Of a stretch of 64,000 nt of DNA, positions 1 to 8,700 are shown piece by piece. The notes below the pieces were generated by a model. The model was not told the DNA's origin. It did not search any database and worked only from the letters and a program-made list of their open reading frames with translations. The translations under genes were made by a program, and so were the position numbers. Origin of the DNA: Pelagimonas varians (GTDB lineage Bacteria; Pseudomonadota; Alphaproteobacteria; Rhodobacterales; Rhodobacteraceae); assembly GCF_003208435.1 (NCBI RefSeq), contig NZ_QKMF01000007.1:174893-238892 (forward strand), in the 5' to 3' direction. Positions within the stretch are counted from its first letter, which is position 1. Each line of letters starts with the position of its first letter.

Positions 1-674
1 TGCGCTTTGCCGTCCCCTTGGGCGGCACCACGGTGTTTTTCCGGCGTTCAGTTCTGGAGCACGTCTGCGGTTGGGATGCGCATAATGTGACCGAAGACGC
101 TGATTTGGGCATCCGTCTGGCCCGCCATGGGTATCGCACGGAACTGATCCAGACGGTGACCCGCGAAGAGGCAAACAACCGGTTCTGGCCATGGGTGCGC
201 CAAAGGTCGCGCTGGCTCAAGGGTTATGGGATCACATGGTGGGTTCACAGCCGTAAGCCCATACAATTGTGGCGCGATTTGGGGCCAAAAAAATTCTTTG
301 GGGTTCAACTGCTGTTTTTGACAACCTTGATTCAGTTCACGTTCGCACCAATTTTGTGGTCGTTTTGGTTACTCCTTTTGGGATTGCCGCACCCCCTGTC
401 CGGCATCATCGAAGGGCCATTGGCACGCAGTTTGACGGCCGTGTTCCTATCCGCTGAGGCGATTACAGTCTTCATAGGGTTTGCCGCGCTGTCGCGCAGC
501 CCACACCGATCGTTGATCCCTTGGGTTCCCACCCTGTTCGCCTATTTCCCCTTGGCCACAGTGGCAGCCTACAAAGCGGTTTGGGAAACCCTGACCAAAC
601 CATTTTATTGGGACAAAACCGAACACGGACACTCGCGGCCGGATTCGCCCGATGCCGATCTGTCACACAACTAG
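1..674 (+). CDS. Glycosyltransferase family 2, C-terminal part (5' end outside window)
   Basis: The open frame runs in from the left edge (frame of base 3), so only the last 220 or so residues are present. It has the hallmarks of a processive membrane GT2 enzyme: LGGTTVFFRR near the start, then the TEDADLGIRL acid motif and the QRSRWLKG (Q-x-x-R-W) motif that binds the growing chain in cellulose- and hyaluronan-synthase-like enzymes. At least three hydrophobic membrane segments follow (roughly residues 95-185 of the visible part). It ends at TAG. It probably extends a polysaccharide at the inner membrane using a nucleotide sugar, but the product cannot be told. It converges on the GntR gene with a 3-base gap. 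Confidence 0.88.
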   Translation, partial: RFAVPLGGTTVFFRRSVLEHVCGWDAHNVTEDADLGIRLARHGYRTELIQTVTREEANNRFWPWVRQRSRWLKGYGITWWVHSRKPIQLWRDLGPKKFFGVQLLFLTTLIQFTFAPILWSFWLLLLGLPHPLSGIIEGPLARSLTAVFLSAEAITVFIGFAALSRSPHRSLIPWVPTLFAYFPLATVAAYKAVWETLTKPFYWDKTEHGHSRPDSPDADLSHN

Positions 675-677
675 AGG

Positions 678-1322
678 TTAGTCCAAGCGCTGGTTGGCAT
701 CCAGTTTCAACCGCGTGACAAACGCAACCGAAATGTGATCCTTGAGCGCCATATAGGCTGCATCCTCATCGCGCCGGGCAATGGCTTCAACAATGGCGGC
801 ATGTTCGGACATCGCGACCTCGCCCCTCCCTTCTGCAGCCAAAGACGTAGTCGCCATCAAGGCCATCGACCGATGCACCAAATCCAGCTGCTGAACCAAA
901 AACCGGTTGTGCGACGCCAAATGGATCATCTTGTGAAACCGGCGGTTTGCACGTGCCAAAGCCGTCGGATCCTTGATCAAGACCTCATCCTCTTCGACCA
1001 TATCGCGCAGCACTTGCACCTCTTCTTCTGTGGCATGGCGCGCAGCCAAACGCGCCGCCAAGCCTTCCAGTTCGGTGCGCACGGCATAGAGTTCAGCCAT
1101 TTGATTGTGATCCAAAGACGCGACAATCAAAGACCGCCCGTCGCGCGCCAAAAGAGACTGCGTTTCAAGACGTTGCAACGCCTCTCGGATCGGGGTGCGC
1201 GACACTCCAAACCGCTCTGCAAGCTCGCTTTCTACCAACCGATCACCCGGCCGATACAGCCCGCCATCAATCGCCTCGAGTATCAAAGTGTAGGCATCTT
1301 TGTTGGCTTTGGCTTGGCTCAT
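678..1322 (-). CDS. GntR family transcriptional regulator, FCD (FadR) subfamily
   Basis: 214 residues. An N-terminal winged helix-turn-helix (about residues 8-75; LAERFGVSRTPIREAL is the GntR recognition-helix signature) is followed by an all-helical FCD ligand domain with spaced His and Asp/Glu residues (RRFHKMIH, then SEHAAIVEAI) of the kind that bind a metal and a small organic acid. The frame is open another 98 codons upstream, but I chose the ATG at 1322 because AGGAG lies just ahead of it and the family consensus starts there. It is divergent from the nucleotidase gene, and the 100-base gap may hold its operator. The effector is unknown. Confidence 0.9.
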   Translation of the reverse strand: MSQAKANKDAYTLILEAIDGGLYRPGDRLVESELAERFGVSRTPIREALQRLETQSLLARDGRSLIVASLDHNQMAELYAVRTELEGLAARLAARHATEEEVQVLRDMVEEDEVLIKDPTALARANRRFHKMIHLASHNRFLVQQLDLVHRSMALMATTSLAAEGRGEVAMSEHAAIVEAIARRDEDAAYMALKDHISVAFVTRLKLDANQRLD

Positions 1323-1423
1323 GCGGTTTCTCCTAATAGTGTCGCGCCACGTTAGCCGCGCCAGCCCCCAAGTTACAAGCGCACTGCATTGCCAGAGCGC
1401 ATTTCCTGTCATATGGCTGGTGC

Positions 1424-2068
1424 ATGCCAAAGCAACATTTTGATCATATCCGGACCTGGGTGTTTGACCTCGACAACACGCTGTATCCGCCCAGCCAACC
1501 ATTGTTTCCACAAATCGAAGTGAAAATGACCGCCTACGTGATGCGAACGCTCGGGGTTTCGTCCGACCATGCGGATTATCTACGTCGTGAATACTGGCGG
1601 CTGCACGGGACCACACTGGCCGGGCTGATGCGCGAACATAACATTGAGCCGGAGCAATATCTGCACGAAGTGCATGATATCGATTTTGATGTCTTGGATG
1701 CTGACCCGGAGTTAGCCGCGCTGATTGATACCCTGCCCGGTCGGTGCATTGTCTACACCAATGGCAGCGCCCCTTATGCGAAACAGGTGCTCAAAGCGCG
1801 TGGATTGGACGGTTTGTTTGATGCCATTTACGGGATCGAACACGCAGGCTATGTCCCAAAACCCGAACAGCAAGCCTTTGAAAAAGTGTTCAGGATTGAT
1901 GGGCTGGATCCGCGCAATGCAGCAATGTTCGAAGACGATCCTCGCAATCTGGCCGCGCCCCATGCGATGGGGTTGCGTACTGTGCATGTCGCACCAACCC
2001 CCGATCCCGCTGACTACATTCATCATCACACCGACAACCTGAATGCCTTCTTGACCAAATTGACCTAA
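1424..2068 (+). CDS. HAD-superfamily pyrimidine 5'-nucleotidase
   Basis: 214 residues, the usual size for the SDT1-like pyrimidine 5'-nucleotidase group. HAD motif I is VFDLDNTLYPP (nucleophile Asp at about residue 16, acid/base Asp two residues on). Motif II is VYTNGS, the motif III lysine is in GYVPKPEQ, and motif IV is FEDDPRN. The family dephosphorylates UMP/CMP and similar phosphates in the cytosol. The Shine-Dalgarno is weak (GGTG only). The gene stands alone between a divergent GntR gene and a small membrane protein gene. The HAD fold is certain, the exact substrate less so. Confidence 0.85.
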   Translation: MPKQHFDHIRTWVFDLDNTLYPPSQPLFPQIEVKMTAYVMRTLGVSSDHADYLRREYWRLHGTTLAGLMREHNIEPEQYLHEVHDIDFDVLDADPELAALIDTLPGRCIVYTNGSAPYAKQVLKARGLDGLFDAIYGIEHAGYVPKPEQQAFEKVFRIDGLDPRNAAMFEDDPRNLAAPHAMGLRTVHVAPTPDPADYIHHHTDNLNAFLTKLT

Positions 2069-2161
2069 CCGTGTCTGCTTTCCTCAAATTGCGACCTTTT
2101 GCCAATGCCGCACCGCAGCATTTTCATCTATGACAGCCCAACATCTTCAGGAGATTGCGAA

Positions 2162-2341
2162 ATGACCTCGACAACAAACACCCCTTCGTACGAAAAATGG
2201 GCCTATTTGATTGCTGCGGCTTTGTTGGGGCTGCTGGCAGTCAACACTTTGGTCTTTGGCCTTGCGGGTTTGGCCATGACTGCACTGGTCTTGGTTCCGG
2301 TCGTCTTTATCGTTTTGCTGATCATTACAGTCGGCGGCTGA
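2162..2341 (+). CDS. Small two-helix membrane protein
   Basis: 59 residues. After about 14 polar residues the rest is nearly all hydrophobic, reading as two membrane-spanning helices separated by a Gly-rich turn. I chose the ATG at 2162 over an upstream in-frame ATG because AGGAG (2149-2153) sits 8 bases ahead of it. I do not recognise a family. It sits 72 bases before the UbiH-type gene on the same strand and could share its transcript. Confidence 0.6.
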   Translation: MTSTTNTPSYEKWAYLIAAALLGLLAVNTLVFGLAGLAMTALVLVPVVFIVLLIITVGG

Positions 2342-2413
2342 TCTAAAAAAGACAGCTTCGCCGCATGGAACCTGCTCTCCAAACGCCCTAGATATAGGCC
2401 AAGGAGACAGGCC

Positions 2414-3607
2414 ATGGATTACGATATTGTCATTTCAGGCGGCGGCATTGCTGGGTTAACTGCTGCATCCGCATTTGGACAAGCTGGGTTCGACGTACTT
2501 TGCGTTGATCCCGCGCCCCCTGTCGTTGATCGAGAGGCGATAGGCGCTGATCTGCGAACCACGGCTTTTTTGCAACCAGCGCAGCGCTTTCTCCAAGATA
2601 TCGGGCTTTGGGACGTTCTGTCGCCGTATGCCATGCCCTTGCAAACCATGCGCATTGTCGATACCGGCGGTGAATTGCCGGAACCGCGGGTGACCAAGGA
2701 CTTTGACGCTGCGGACATCTCGGACCTGCCTTTTGGATGGAACCTTCCCAATTGGCTGCTGCGCCGCGAGATTTCAAATCAGCTACACGCTCAATCCACG
2801 GTGGATTTTCGCCCCGGAACAGCCACAACATCCCTCTTCACCCGCGAAGCCGAGGCCCGCGTCGGCCTCAGTGATGGAAGCAAAGTCCGGTGCCGTTTGG
2901 TGATTGCAGCCGACGGCCGCAATTCACCAATGCGCAAGGCAGCCGGGATTGATGTCAAAACCACCAGTTTTGGCCAAAAAGCGCTGGCCTTTGCAGTCAC
3001 CCACCCGATCCCGCATGACAATGTCTCCACTGAAATCCACCGCACAGGCGGCCCTTTCACTTTGGTGCCGCTTCCGGATCTAGACGGGCGCCCCTCCTCC
3101 GCTCTGGTCTGGATGGAAGAAGGCCCGAAAGCCGAAGCGCTCTTTGCCCTGCCAGACACCGAACTGGAACAAGCCATGTCGGAACGGTCTTGCCATCTGT
3201 TCGGGCCGCTCAAGATCGCTTCACAACGCACCATATGGCCCATTATCGCCCAAGAAGCAGACCGTTTGACCGGTCAACGACTCGCCTTGGTCGCCGAAGC
3301 CGCCCATGTAGTACCGCCCATCGGCGCGCAGGGTCTGAACATGAGCCTCAAGGATATGACCGTTCTACTCGATCTGGCGACCACCAATCCAGACAGGCTT
3401 GGCGATGCAAACATGCTCGACGCCTATCACAAAGCCCGCATTGCAGACATCCGCGCGCGCGTTGCCGGGATCACAGTCCTCAACAAAACCTCGATGCTGT
3501 CAAATCCGCTGCTGCGCGACACCCGTGCTGCTGCCCTGAGCGCTCTCTACAGCGTCAAACCGCTGCGAAAAACCCTGATGCAACTGGGGCTCGGCGCCAA
3601 AGGCTGA
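2414..3607 (+). CDS. FAD-dependent monooxygenase, UbiH/UbiF/COQ6 family
   Basis: 397 residues, normal for the family. The dinucleotide-binding GGGIAGL lies at residues 9-15, a D-G motif (AADGRNSPMRKAAGI) is in the middle, and the C-terminal FAD motif reads AEAAHVVPPIGAQGLNMSL, where most members have G-D-A-A-H (here A-E-A-A-H). These enzymes hydroxylate the aromatic ring in ubiquinone synthesis at the inner face of the membrane. Which ring position is used cannot be told. AAGGAG lies 9 bases before the ATG. A pair of GC-rich hairpins follows the stop. Confidence 0.88.
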   Translation: MDYDIVISGGGIAGLTAASAFGQAGFDVLCVDPAPPVVDREAIGADLRTTAFLQPAQRFLQDIGLWDVLSPYAMPLQTMRIVDTGGELPEPRVTKDFDAADISDLPFGWNLPNWLLRREISNQLHAQSTVDFRPGTATTSLFTREAEARVGLSDGSKVRCRLVIAADGRNSPMRKAAGIDVKTTSFGQKALAFAVTHPIPHDNVSTEIHRTGGPFTLVPLPDLDGRPSSALVWMEEGPKAEALFALPDTELEQAMSERSCHLFGPLKIASQRTIWPIIAQEADRLTGQRLALVAEAAHVVPPIGAQGLNMSLKDMTVLLDLATTNPDRLGDANMLDAYHKARIADIRARVAGITVLNKTSMLSNPLLRDTRAAALSALYSVKPLRKTLMQLGLGAKG

Positions 3608-3641
3608 CCCCCGTTTCTTCTGTCCCAAAAAATCCCGGGGG

Positions 3642-3672
3642 GCCCGCCTTGGCGGGCGGGGGCAGCGCCCCC
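3642..3672. terminator. Double GC-rich hairpin between convergent genes
   Basis: Two back-to-back perfect hairpins: GCCCGCC-TT-GGCGGGC (3642-3657) and GGGGGC-AGC-GCCCCC (3658-3672). They lie between the UbiH stop and the stop of the convergent aminotransferase gene. There is no U-run on either side, so a classical intrinsic terminator is not proven. It may be a dispersed 3'-end repeat or transcript-end structure serving both genes. Confidence 0.55.
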
Positions 3673-3686
3673 TCCCCACCCGAAGG

Positions 3687-4811
3687 TTACAAGACCTCGT
3701 CAAGAACCCCGCGCAACCGCGCCACAGTTCCATCAACATCATACAATTTATCAAGCCCGAACAATCCCAGACGGAAGGTCGAAAATCCCTCTCCCTCGTC
3801 GCATTGCAAGGGCACACCGGCCGCAATCTGCATGCCCCGCGCTGCAAACGCCCGGCCAGATTGAACCTCGGGGTCGCTGGTATAGCTGACAACAACCCCC
3901 GGCGCACCAAAACCCTCTGCCGCCACAGACCGAATGCCCTTGTCCGCCAAAACCGCGCGCACTTTGTTACCCAACTCGAATTGTGCCTCGCGCAGTTTGT
4001 CAAAACCGTGGTCGCGGGTTTCAATCATCGCATCGCGGAACATCGCCAAACCTTCGGTCGGCATGGTAGCGTGATAGGCATGACCGCCGCCCTCATAGGC
4101 CGCCATGATGCTGTGCCATTTCTTCAGATCAACGGCGAAACTATCCGATGTGGTTTCGGCCATCCGCGCCACGGCACGGTCAGACATCATCACCAATCCA
4201 GCGCAAGGTGTTGATGACCAGCCCTTTTGCGGGGCTGAAATCAACACATCGACACCGGTTGAGGCCATGTCGACCCAAGCGCACCCCGATGCAATGCAAT
4301 CAAGCACCATCAGGGCGCCAACGTCATGCGCAGCGGCGGCCATTCGGGTGATGTACTCCTCCGGCAAAATCATGCCCGACGAGGTTTCGACATGCGGTGC
4401 AAACACCAGATCCGGCTTCAACTCGGCAATCTTGGCTTCGACCTCTTCAATCGGCGCGGGAGCAAAAGGCGCGTCGACACTATTACCGCTTCGCCGTGCC
4501 TTCATCACTTCGGTGGTGTCTGCAAAGCCGCCTGCGTCAAAAATCTGGCTCCAGCGGAAGGAAAACCAACCGTTGCGGACCACCAGAACATTGGCATTGT
4601 GACCGAATTGACGGGCCACAGCCTCCATCCCGAAGGTGCCGCCACCCGGAACCAAAACGACGGCATCCGCCTTGTACACATCCTTAAGCATACCCGAGAT
4701 ATCGCGCATCACCTGCTGGAACGCCGCCGACATATGGTTAAGAGAGCGGTCGGTAAACACGACCGAGAATTCTTCGAGCCCGTTCGGGTCTACGTTATCA
4801 AGCAGCGCCAT
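3687..4811 (-). CDS. Class V aminotransferase (alanine/serine-glyoxylate type)
   Basis: 374 residues, typical length. VPGGGTFGMEAVARQF is the phosphate-binding N-terminal part. DCIASGCAWVDM carries the Asp that contacts the PLP ring, and SAPQKGWSSTPC holds the Schiff-base lysine. The family moves an amino group from alanine or serine to glyoxylate or similar keto acids in the cytosol. GGAG lies ahead of the ATG. Two Lrp/AsnC genes lie directly upstream on the same strand and ilvC is divergent beyond them, so an amino-acid role under Lrp-type control is likely. The substrate is not determined. Confidence 0.85.
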   Translation of the reverse strand: MALLDNVDPNGLEEFSVVFTDRSLNHMSAAFQQVMRDISGMLKDVYKADAVVLVPGGGTFGMEAVARQFGHNANVLVVRNGWFSFRWSQIFDAGGFADTTEVMKARRSGNSVDAPFAPAPIEEVEAKIAELKPDLVFAPHVETSSGMILPEEYITRMAAAAHDVGALMVLDCIASGCAWVDMASTGVDVLISAPQKGWSSTPCAGLVMMSDRAVARMAETTSDSFAVDLKKWHSIMAAYEGGGHAYHATMPTEGLAMFRDAMIETRDHGFDKLREAQFELGNKVRAVLADKGIRSVAAEGFGAPGVVVSYTSDPEVQSGRAFAARGMQIAAGVPLQCDEGEGFSTFRLGLFGLDKLYDVDGTVARLRGVLDEVL

Positions 4812-4882
4812 GATGATCTCCTATTGCGTTGGAATCATGCCTAGCGCAGCTTGGCACGGGATCAAAGGGGGATCAAAGAGGC

Positions 4883-5338
4883 TCAGATTGGTCCGGGCCG
4901 CCGTTCTTCAGACAAAAGCACATTTGCCTCGACATTCCCCAAGCCCGGCAAGGTCATAACCCGCCGCCGCAGCACACGTTCGAAATCGGAAATGTCACGG
5001 GCAACCACACGCAAGCGGTAGTCATACAGGCCCAGAACATGTTCCACCGTCTGCACTTCGGGGATCGCGGTCACAGCCCGTTCAAAATCCTCAAGGCTGA
5101 CGCGGCCTTTGGTGGCCAATTTGACCCCCAAAAACACAGTCACCCCAAACCCCAAAGCAGCGGCATCGACCTCAAGGCGGGTACCGCGAAACACCCCTGC
5201 TTCTTTCAGCCTCTTGATCCGCCGCCAGCAGGCCGGTTGTGACAGGCCCAGATCCCGCCCCAAAGCCCCCGCATTGCGGGTCGCGTCTTTGGCCAAAGCG
5301 CGGATCAGGGCGCGGTCCGTGTCATCGAGATCAATCAT
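4883..5338 (-). CDS. Lrp/AsnC family transcriptional regulator (first of a tandem pair)
   Basis: 151 residues: N-terminal helix-turn-helix (DDTDRALIRAL through GLSQPACWRRIKRLKEAGV) and C-terminal RAM domain (from about residue 65) that binds amino acids and forms octamers. It lies 9 bases downstream of a second Lrp/AsnC gene and 71 bases upstream of the class V aminotransferase, all on the minus strand, so the three may be co-transcribed. GGGGG lies ahead of the ATG. The two regulators share architecture and length but differ clearly in sequence, so they are not a recent duplication. Confidence 0.9.
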   Translation of the reverse strand: MIDLDDTDRALIRALAKDATRNAGALGRDLGLSQPACWRRIKRLKEAGVFRGTRLEVDAAALGFGVTVFLGVKLATKGRVSLEDFERAVTAIPEVQTVEHVLGLYDYRLRVVARDISDFERVLRRRVMTLPGLGNVEANVLLSEERRPGPI

Positions 5339-5347
5339 AGCGCCCCC

Positions 5348-5803
5348 TTATATTGGCAACGTTTCTTGGCCTTTGACACGGGCGACCTGCATTAGGGCTT
5401 CGATGTCGTTGATATGCGGCAAGACCAGCAGTTGTTCACGGTAAAGCTGTTGGTAATGGCCCATATCGCGGGCAATGACTGACAGACGCACATCAACCTG
5501 CCCAAGGAAGGTCTGGATTTCAATGACCTCGGGAACCAGTCGCGCTGCGGGGATGAACTCATCAAAAGCCCGTGGCTGGGTTTTGTCCAGCGTGACGCGC
5601 AGTGACACTTCGACCTCATACCCCAAAGCCGGCCAGTTGATGACGTTGCGCACGCCCTTTAGAACACCGGTATCGCGTAGCCGGTCCAACCGGCGCGACA
5701 AGGTTGTCGGGGTCACGCCTGCAGCATCAGCCAATTGCGATGCGGGGGCTTCAGGGTCTGATTGATAATAGCGCAGTATGCGCCGATCCGTGTCATCTAG
5801 CAT
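5348..5803 (-). CDS. Lrp/AsnC family transcriptional regulator (second of a tandem pair)
   Basis: 151 residues from the ATG at 5803 (MLDDTDRRILRYY); an in-frame start seven codons upstream is possible. The helix-turn-helix is at residues 5-60 (ASQLADAAGVTPTTLSRRLDRL), then the RAM domain. It is divergent from ilvC with about 150 bases between the starts, so it may bind there and act on ilvC as well as on its own operon. That is inferred from position only. Confidence 0.9.
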   Translation of the reverse strand: MLDDTDRRILRYYQSDPEAPASQLADAAGVTPTTLSRRLDRLRDTGVLKGVRNVINWPALGYEVEVSLRVTLDKTQPRAFDEFIPAARLVPEVIEIQTFLGQVDVRLSVIARDMGHYQQLYREQLLVLPHINDIEALMQVARVKGQETLPI

Positions 5804-5850
5804 GAAAACCACCCTAACCGTCAAGATGACGAATGAAAACTCCGCTATAG

Positions 5851-6978
<1,128 letters not shown>

Positions 6979-7020
6979 GCACGCGTTTCACGATCCAAAC
7001 AACACATGTTGTGTTATCAG

Positions 7021-7045
7021 GGGGCATCCGACAGGGTGCCCCTTT
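7021..7045 (+). terminator. Intrinsic terminator after ilvC
   Basis: GGGGCATCC (7021-7029) pairs with GGGTGCCCC (7034-7042) with one G-T wobble and a 4-base loop, followed by TTT. It lies 42 bases after the ilvC stop and before the exporter gene. Confidence 0.75.
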
Positions 7046-7074
7046 GCTATTCCCCTTCCCCAAAAGGAATGATG

Positions 7075-7974
7075 ATGTCCGAGACTGCAAGCACCCGCGA
7101 CTGGCTGTCTATCTTTGTCCTTGGGTTGGTTTGGGGGGCATCGTTTATGCTGATGTCGATCGGGCTTGAGGGCTATGGCCCTGTCACGGTTGCCACCGCG
7201 CGCACAGTCTTGGCCGCAGCTGTTTTGTTGATCGCCATGCCAATGACGGGCTGCGCCATGCCCAAACCGGCACCGGGCCTGTGGCCCATGCTGATCGTCA
7301 TCGGGCTTTTGTCTACCGCGGTGCCGTTCTTGCTGTTGTCTTGGGGAATGCAGCATGTGCCGTCGGTCTTTGGCGGTTTGTCGATGGCGACCATTCCTTT
7401 GATGGTTCTGGTGCTGGCTCATTTCGCGTCTGACGAAAAGATGATTGCCCGCCGCGCTGCCGGTGTAGCATTGGGTTTTGGCGGTGCATTGGTGCTGATT
7501 GGTCCTGATCTGGCCAACATTGGCAACTCGAACGCGCCTTTGGGGCAATTGGCCTGTATCGCCGCCGCCTTTTGTTACGCTTTGTCGTCTATTTTGGTGC
7601 GGCGCTGCCCGCCAATTGATGCGCTTGGCATGTCTGCGCTGACACTGGCCGTTGGGGCCGTCGCGCTGATCCCGATCATGTTGTGGCTTGAAGGTGTGCC
7701 AAACTGGGCAGGTATGCGCCCCGGCTTGGCGATCTTGACCCTTGGGCTGGTCCAAACTGCCGCGATGACCCTTTTGCGGATCCAAGTGATCCAAAGCGCC
7801 GGTTCGGTCTTTATGACCTTGGTGAATTACCAAGTGCCGATCTGGGCGATGATCTACGGTGCTTGGCTGCTGAATGAAGACCTGCCGTGGCAGTTCTTTG
7901 TGGCTTTGGTGATGATCCTGGGCGGGTTGGCTTTGGGACAATGGCGATCCCTGATCGCCCTGCTGCGCCGGTAA
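7075..7974 (+). CDS. EamA/DMT-family transporter, ten membrane helices
   Basis: 299 residues from the third of three successive ATG codons (7069, 7072, 7075). AGGA at 7065-7068 best fits the last. Two repeats of about five hydrophobic helices each, with the EamA hallmark FVLGLVWGASFMLM at the start and a conserved Pro/Gly-rich second repeat. Members export amino acids, purines or drugs across the inner membrane. Being just downstream of ilvC hints at amino-acid export, but the terminator between them argues for separate transcription. Confidence 0.88.
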   Translation: MSETASTRDWLSIFVLGLVWGASFMLMSIGLEGYGPVTVATARTVLAAAVLLIAMPMTGCAMPKPAPGLWPMLIVIGLLSTAVPFLLLSWGMQHVPSVFGGLSMATIPLMVLVLAHFASDEKMIARRAAGVALGFGGALVLIGPDLANIGNSNAPLGQLACIAAAFCYALSSILVRRCPPIDALGMSALTLAVGAVALIPIMLWLEGVPNWAGMRPGLAILTLGLVQTAAMTLLRIQVIQSAGSVFMTLVNYQVPIWAMIYGAWLLNEDLPWQFFVALVMILGGLALGQWRSLIALLRR

Positions 7975-8049
7975 AGCGTGCGGAAGCGCCCCGAACCTGT
8001 GCGGCGATCAATGATTGTTATAATGTAACGCACCCCCACCTCTCAGGGC

Positions 8050-8616
8050 ATGACCCAATATGACATCAAGGCACGCAGCGGATTGCCGAACGAAATGCAA
8101 GCGCTGCTCCGGACCCTTCCACGCGATGGCTGGAAGGACCATCCGAATTTCGCGCGCTCGATCCAGAACTGGATGGGCGCACATCAAATGTTTCGCGACC
8201 TTGCAACACTGGTGCGCGAAGACACAGAAAGCTTTCTGGGCCAATCGCTGGAAGACACAGCCTATGCAGCTCGGCTGGCACGGTTTGGCAATCTACTGGT
8301 CGGAAACTTGCATGGCCATCATGGATGGGAGGACCGCGCATTCTTTCCCGAACTTGAAGCGGCTGATCCCCGCTTTGCGCGTGGATTAGAAATGCTGGAG
8401 ACGGACCATCAAGAACTCGATGTCTTGCTGGACCGCCTTACCATCAAAGGCAATCGTGTCGTGCAACTTGCGGCGCTGGAGCCTGCGCAAATGGCAACAG
8501 AAGCCGGTGATTTGCATGGCATCATCACGCAGGTCGGCGGGTTTTTGCACCGGCATTTGACGGACGAAGAAGACTTGGCCGTGCCAATCTTGCTTCATCA
8601 CGCGCTGCGGGGGTAA
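8050..8616 (+). CDS. Hemerythrin-like (HHE) domain protein
   Basis: 188 residues, all helical. Metal-ligand candidates are His in MGAHQMF, two His in LHGHHGWEDRAFFPELE with following Glu, His in ETDHQELD, and His and Glu in FLHRHLTDEEDLAVP. This is the pattern of a four-helix di-iron hemerythrin fold with an unusually long inter-helix spacing. It may bind oxygen, nitric oxide or iron in the cytosol. AGGG precedes the ATG. A strong terminator separates it from glyS, which converges. Confidence 0.82.
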   Translation: MTQYDIKARSGLPNEMQALLRTLPRDGWKDHPNFARSIQNWMGAHQMFRDLATLVREDTESFLGQSLEDTAYAARLARFGNLLVGNLHGHHGWEDRAFFPELEAADPRFARGLEMLETDHQELDVLLDRLTIKGNRVVQLAALEPAQMATEAGDLHGIITQVGGFLHRHLTDEEDLAVPILLHHALRG

Positions 8617-8653
8617 ACACATCTGGAGTTGTGACAGATGTCGGAACGCAAAA

Positions 8654-8680
8654 GGGCGAGATTTTCTCTCGCCCTTTTTT
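8654..8680. terminator. Intrinsic terminator between hemerythrin gene and glyS
   Basis: GGGCGAGA (8654-8661) pairs with TCTCGCCC (8667-8674) with a 5-base loop, followed by TTTTTT on the plus strand. AAA precedes the stem, so it could also work weakly for glyS on the minus strand. Confidence 0.88.
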
Positions 8681-8700
8681 ACAATATCATCCCTGTGGAA

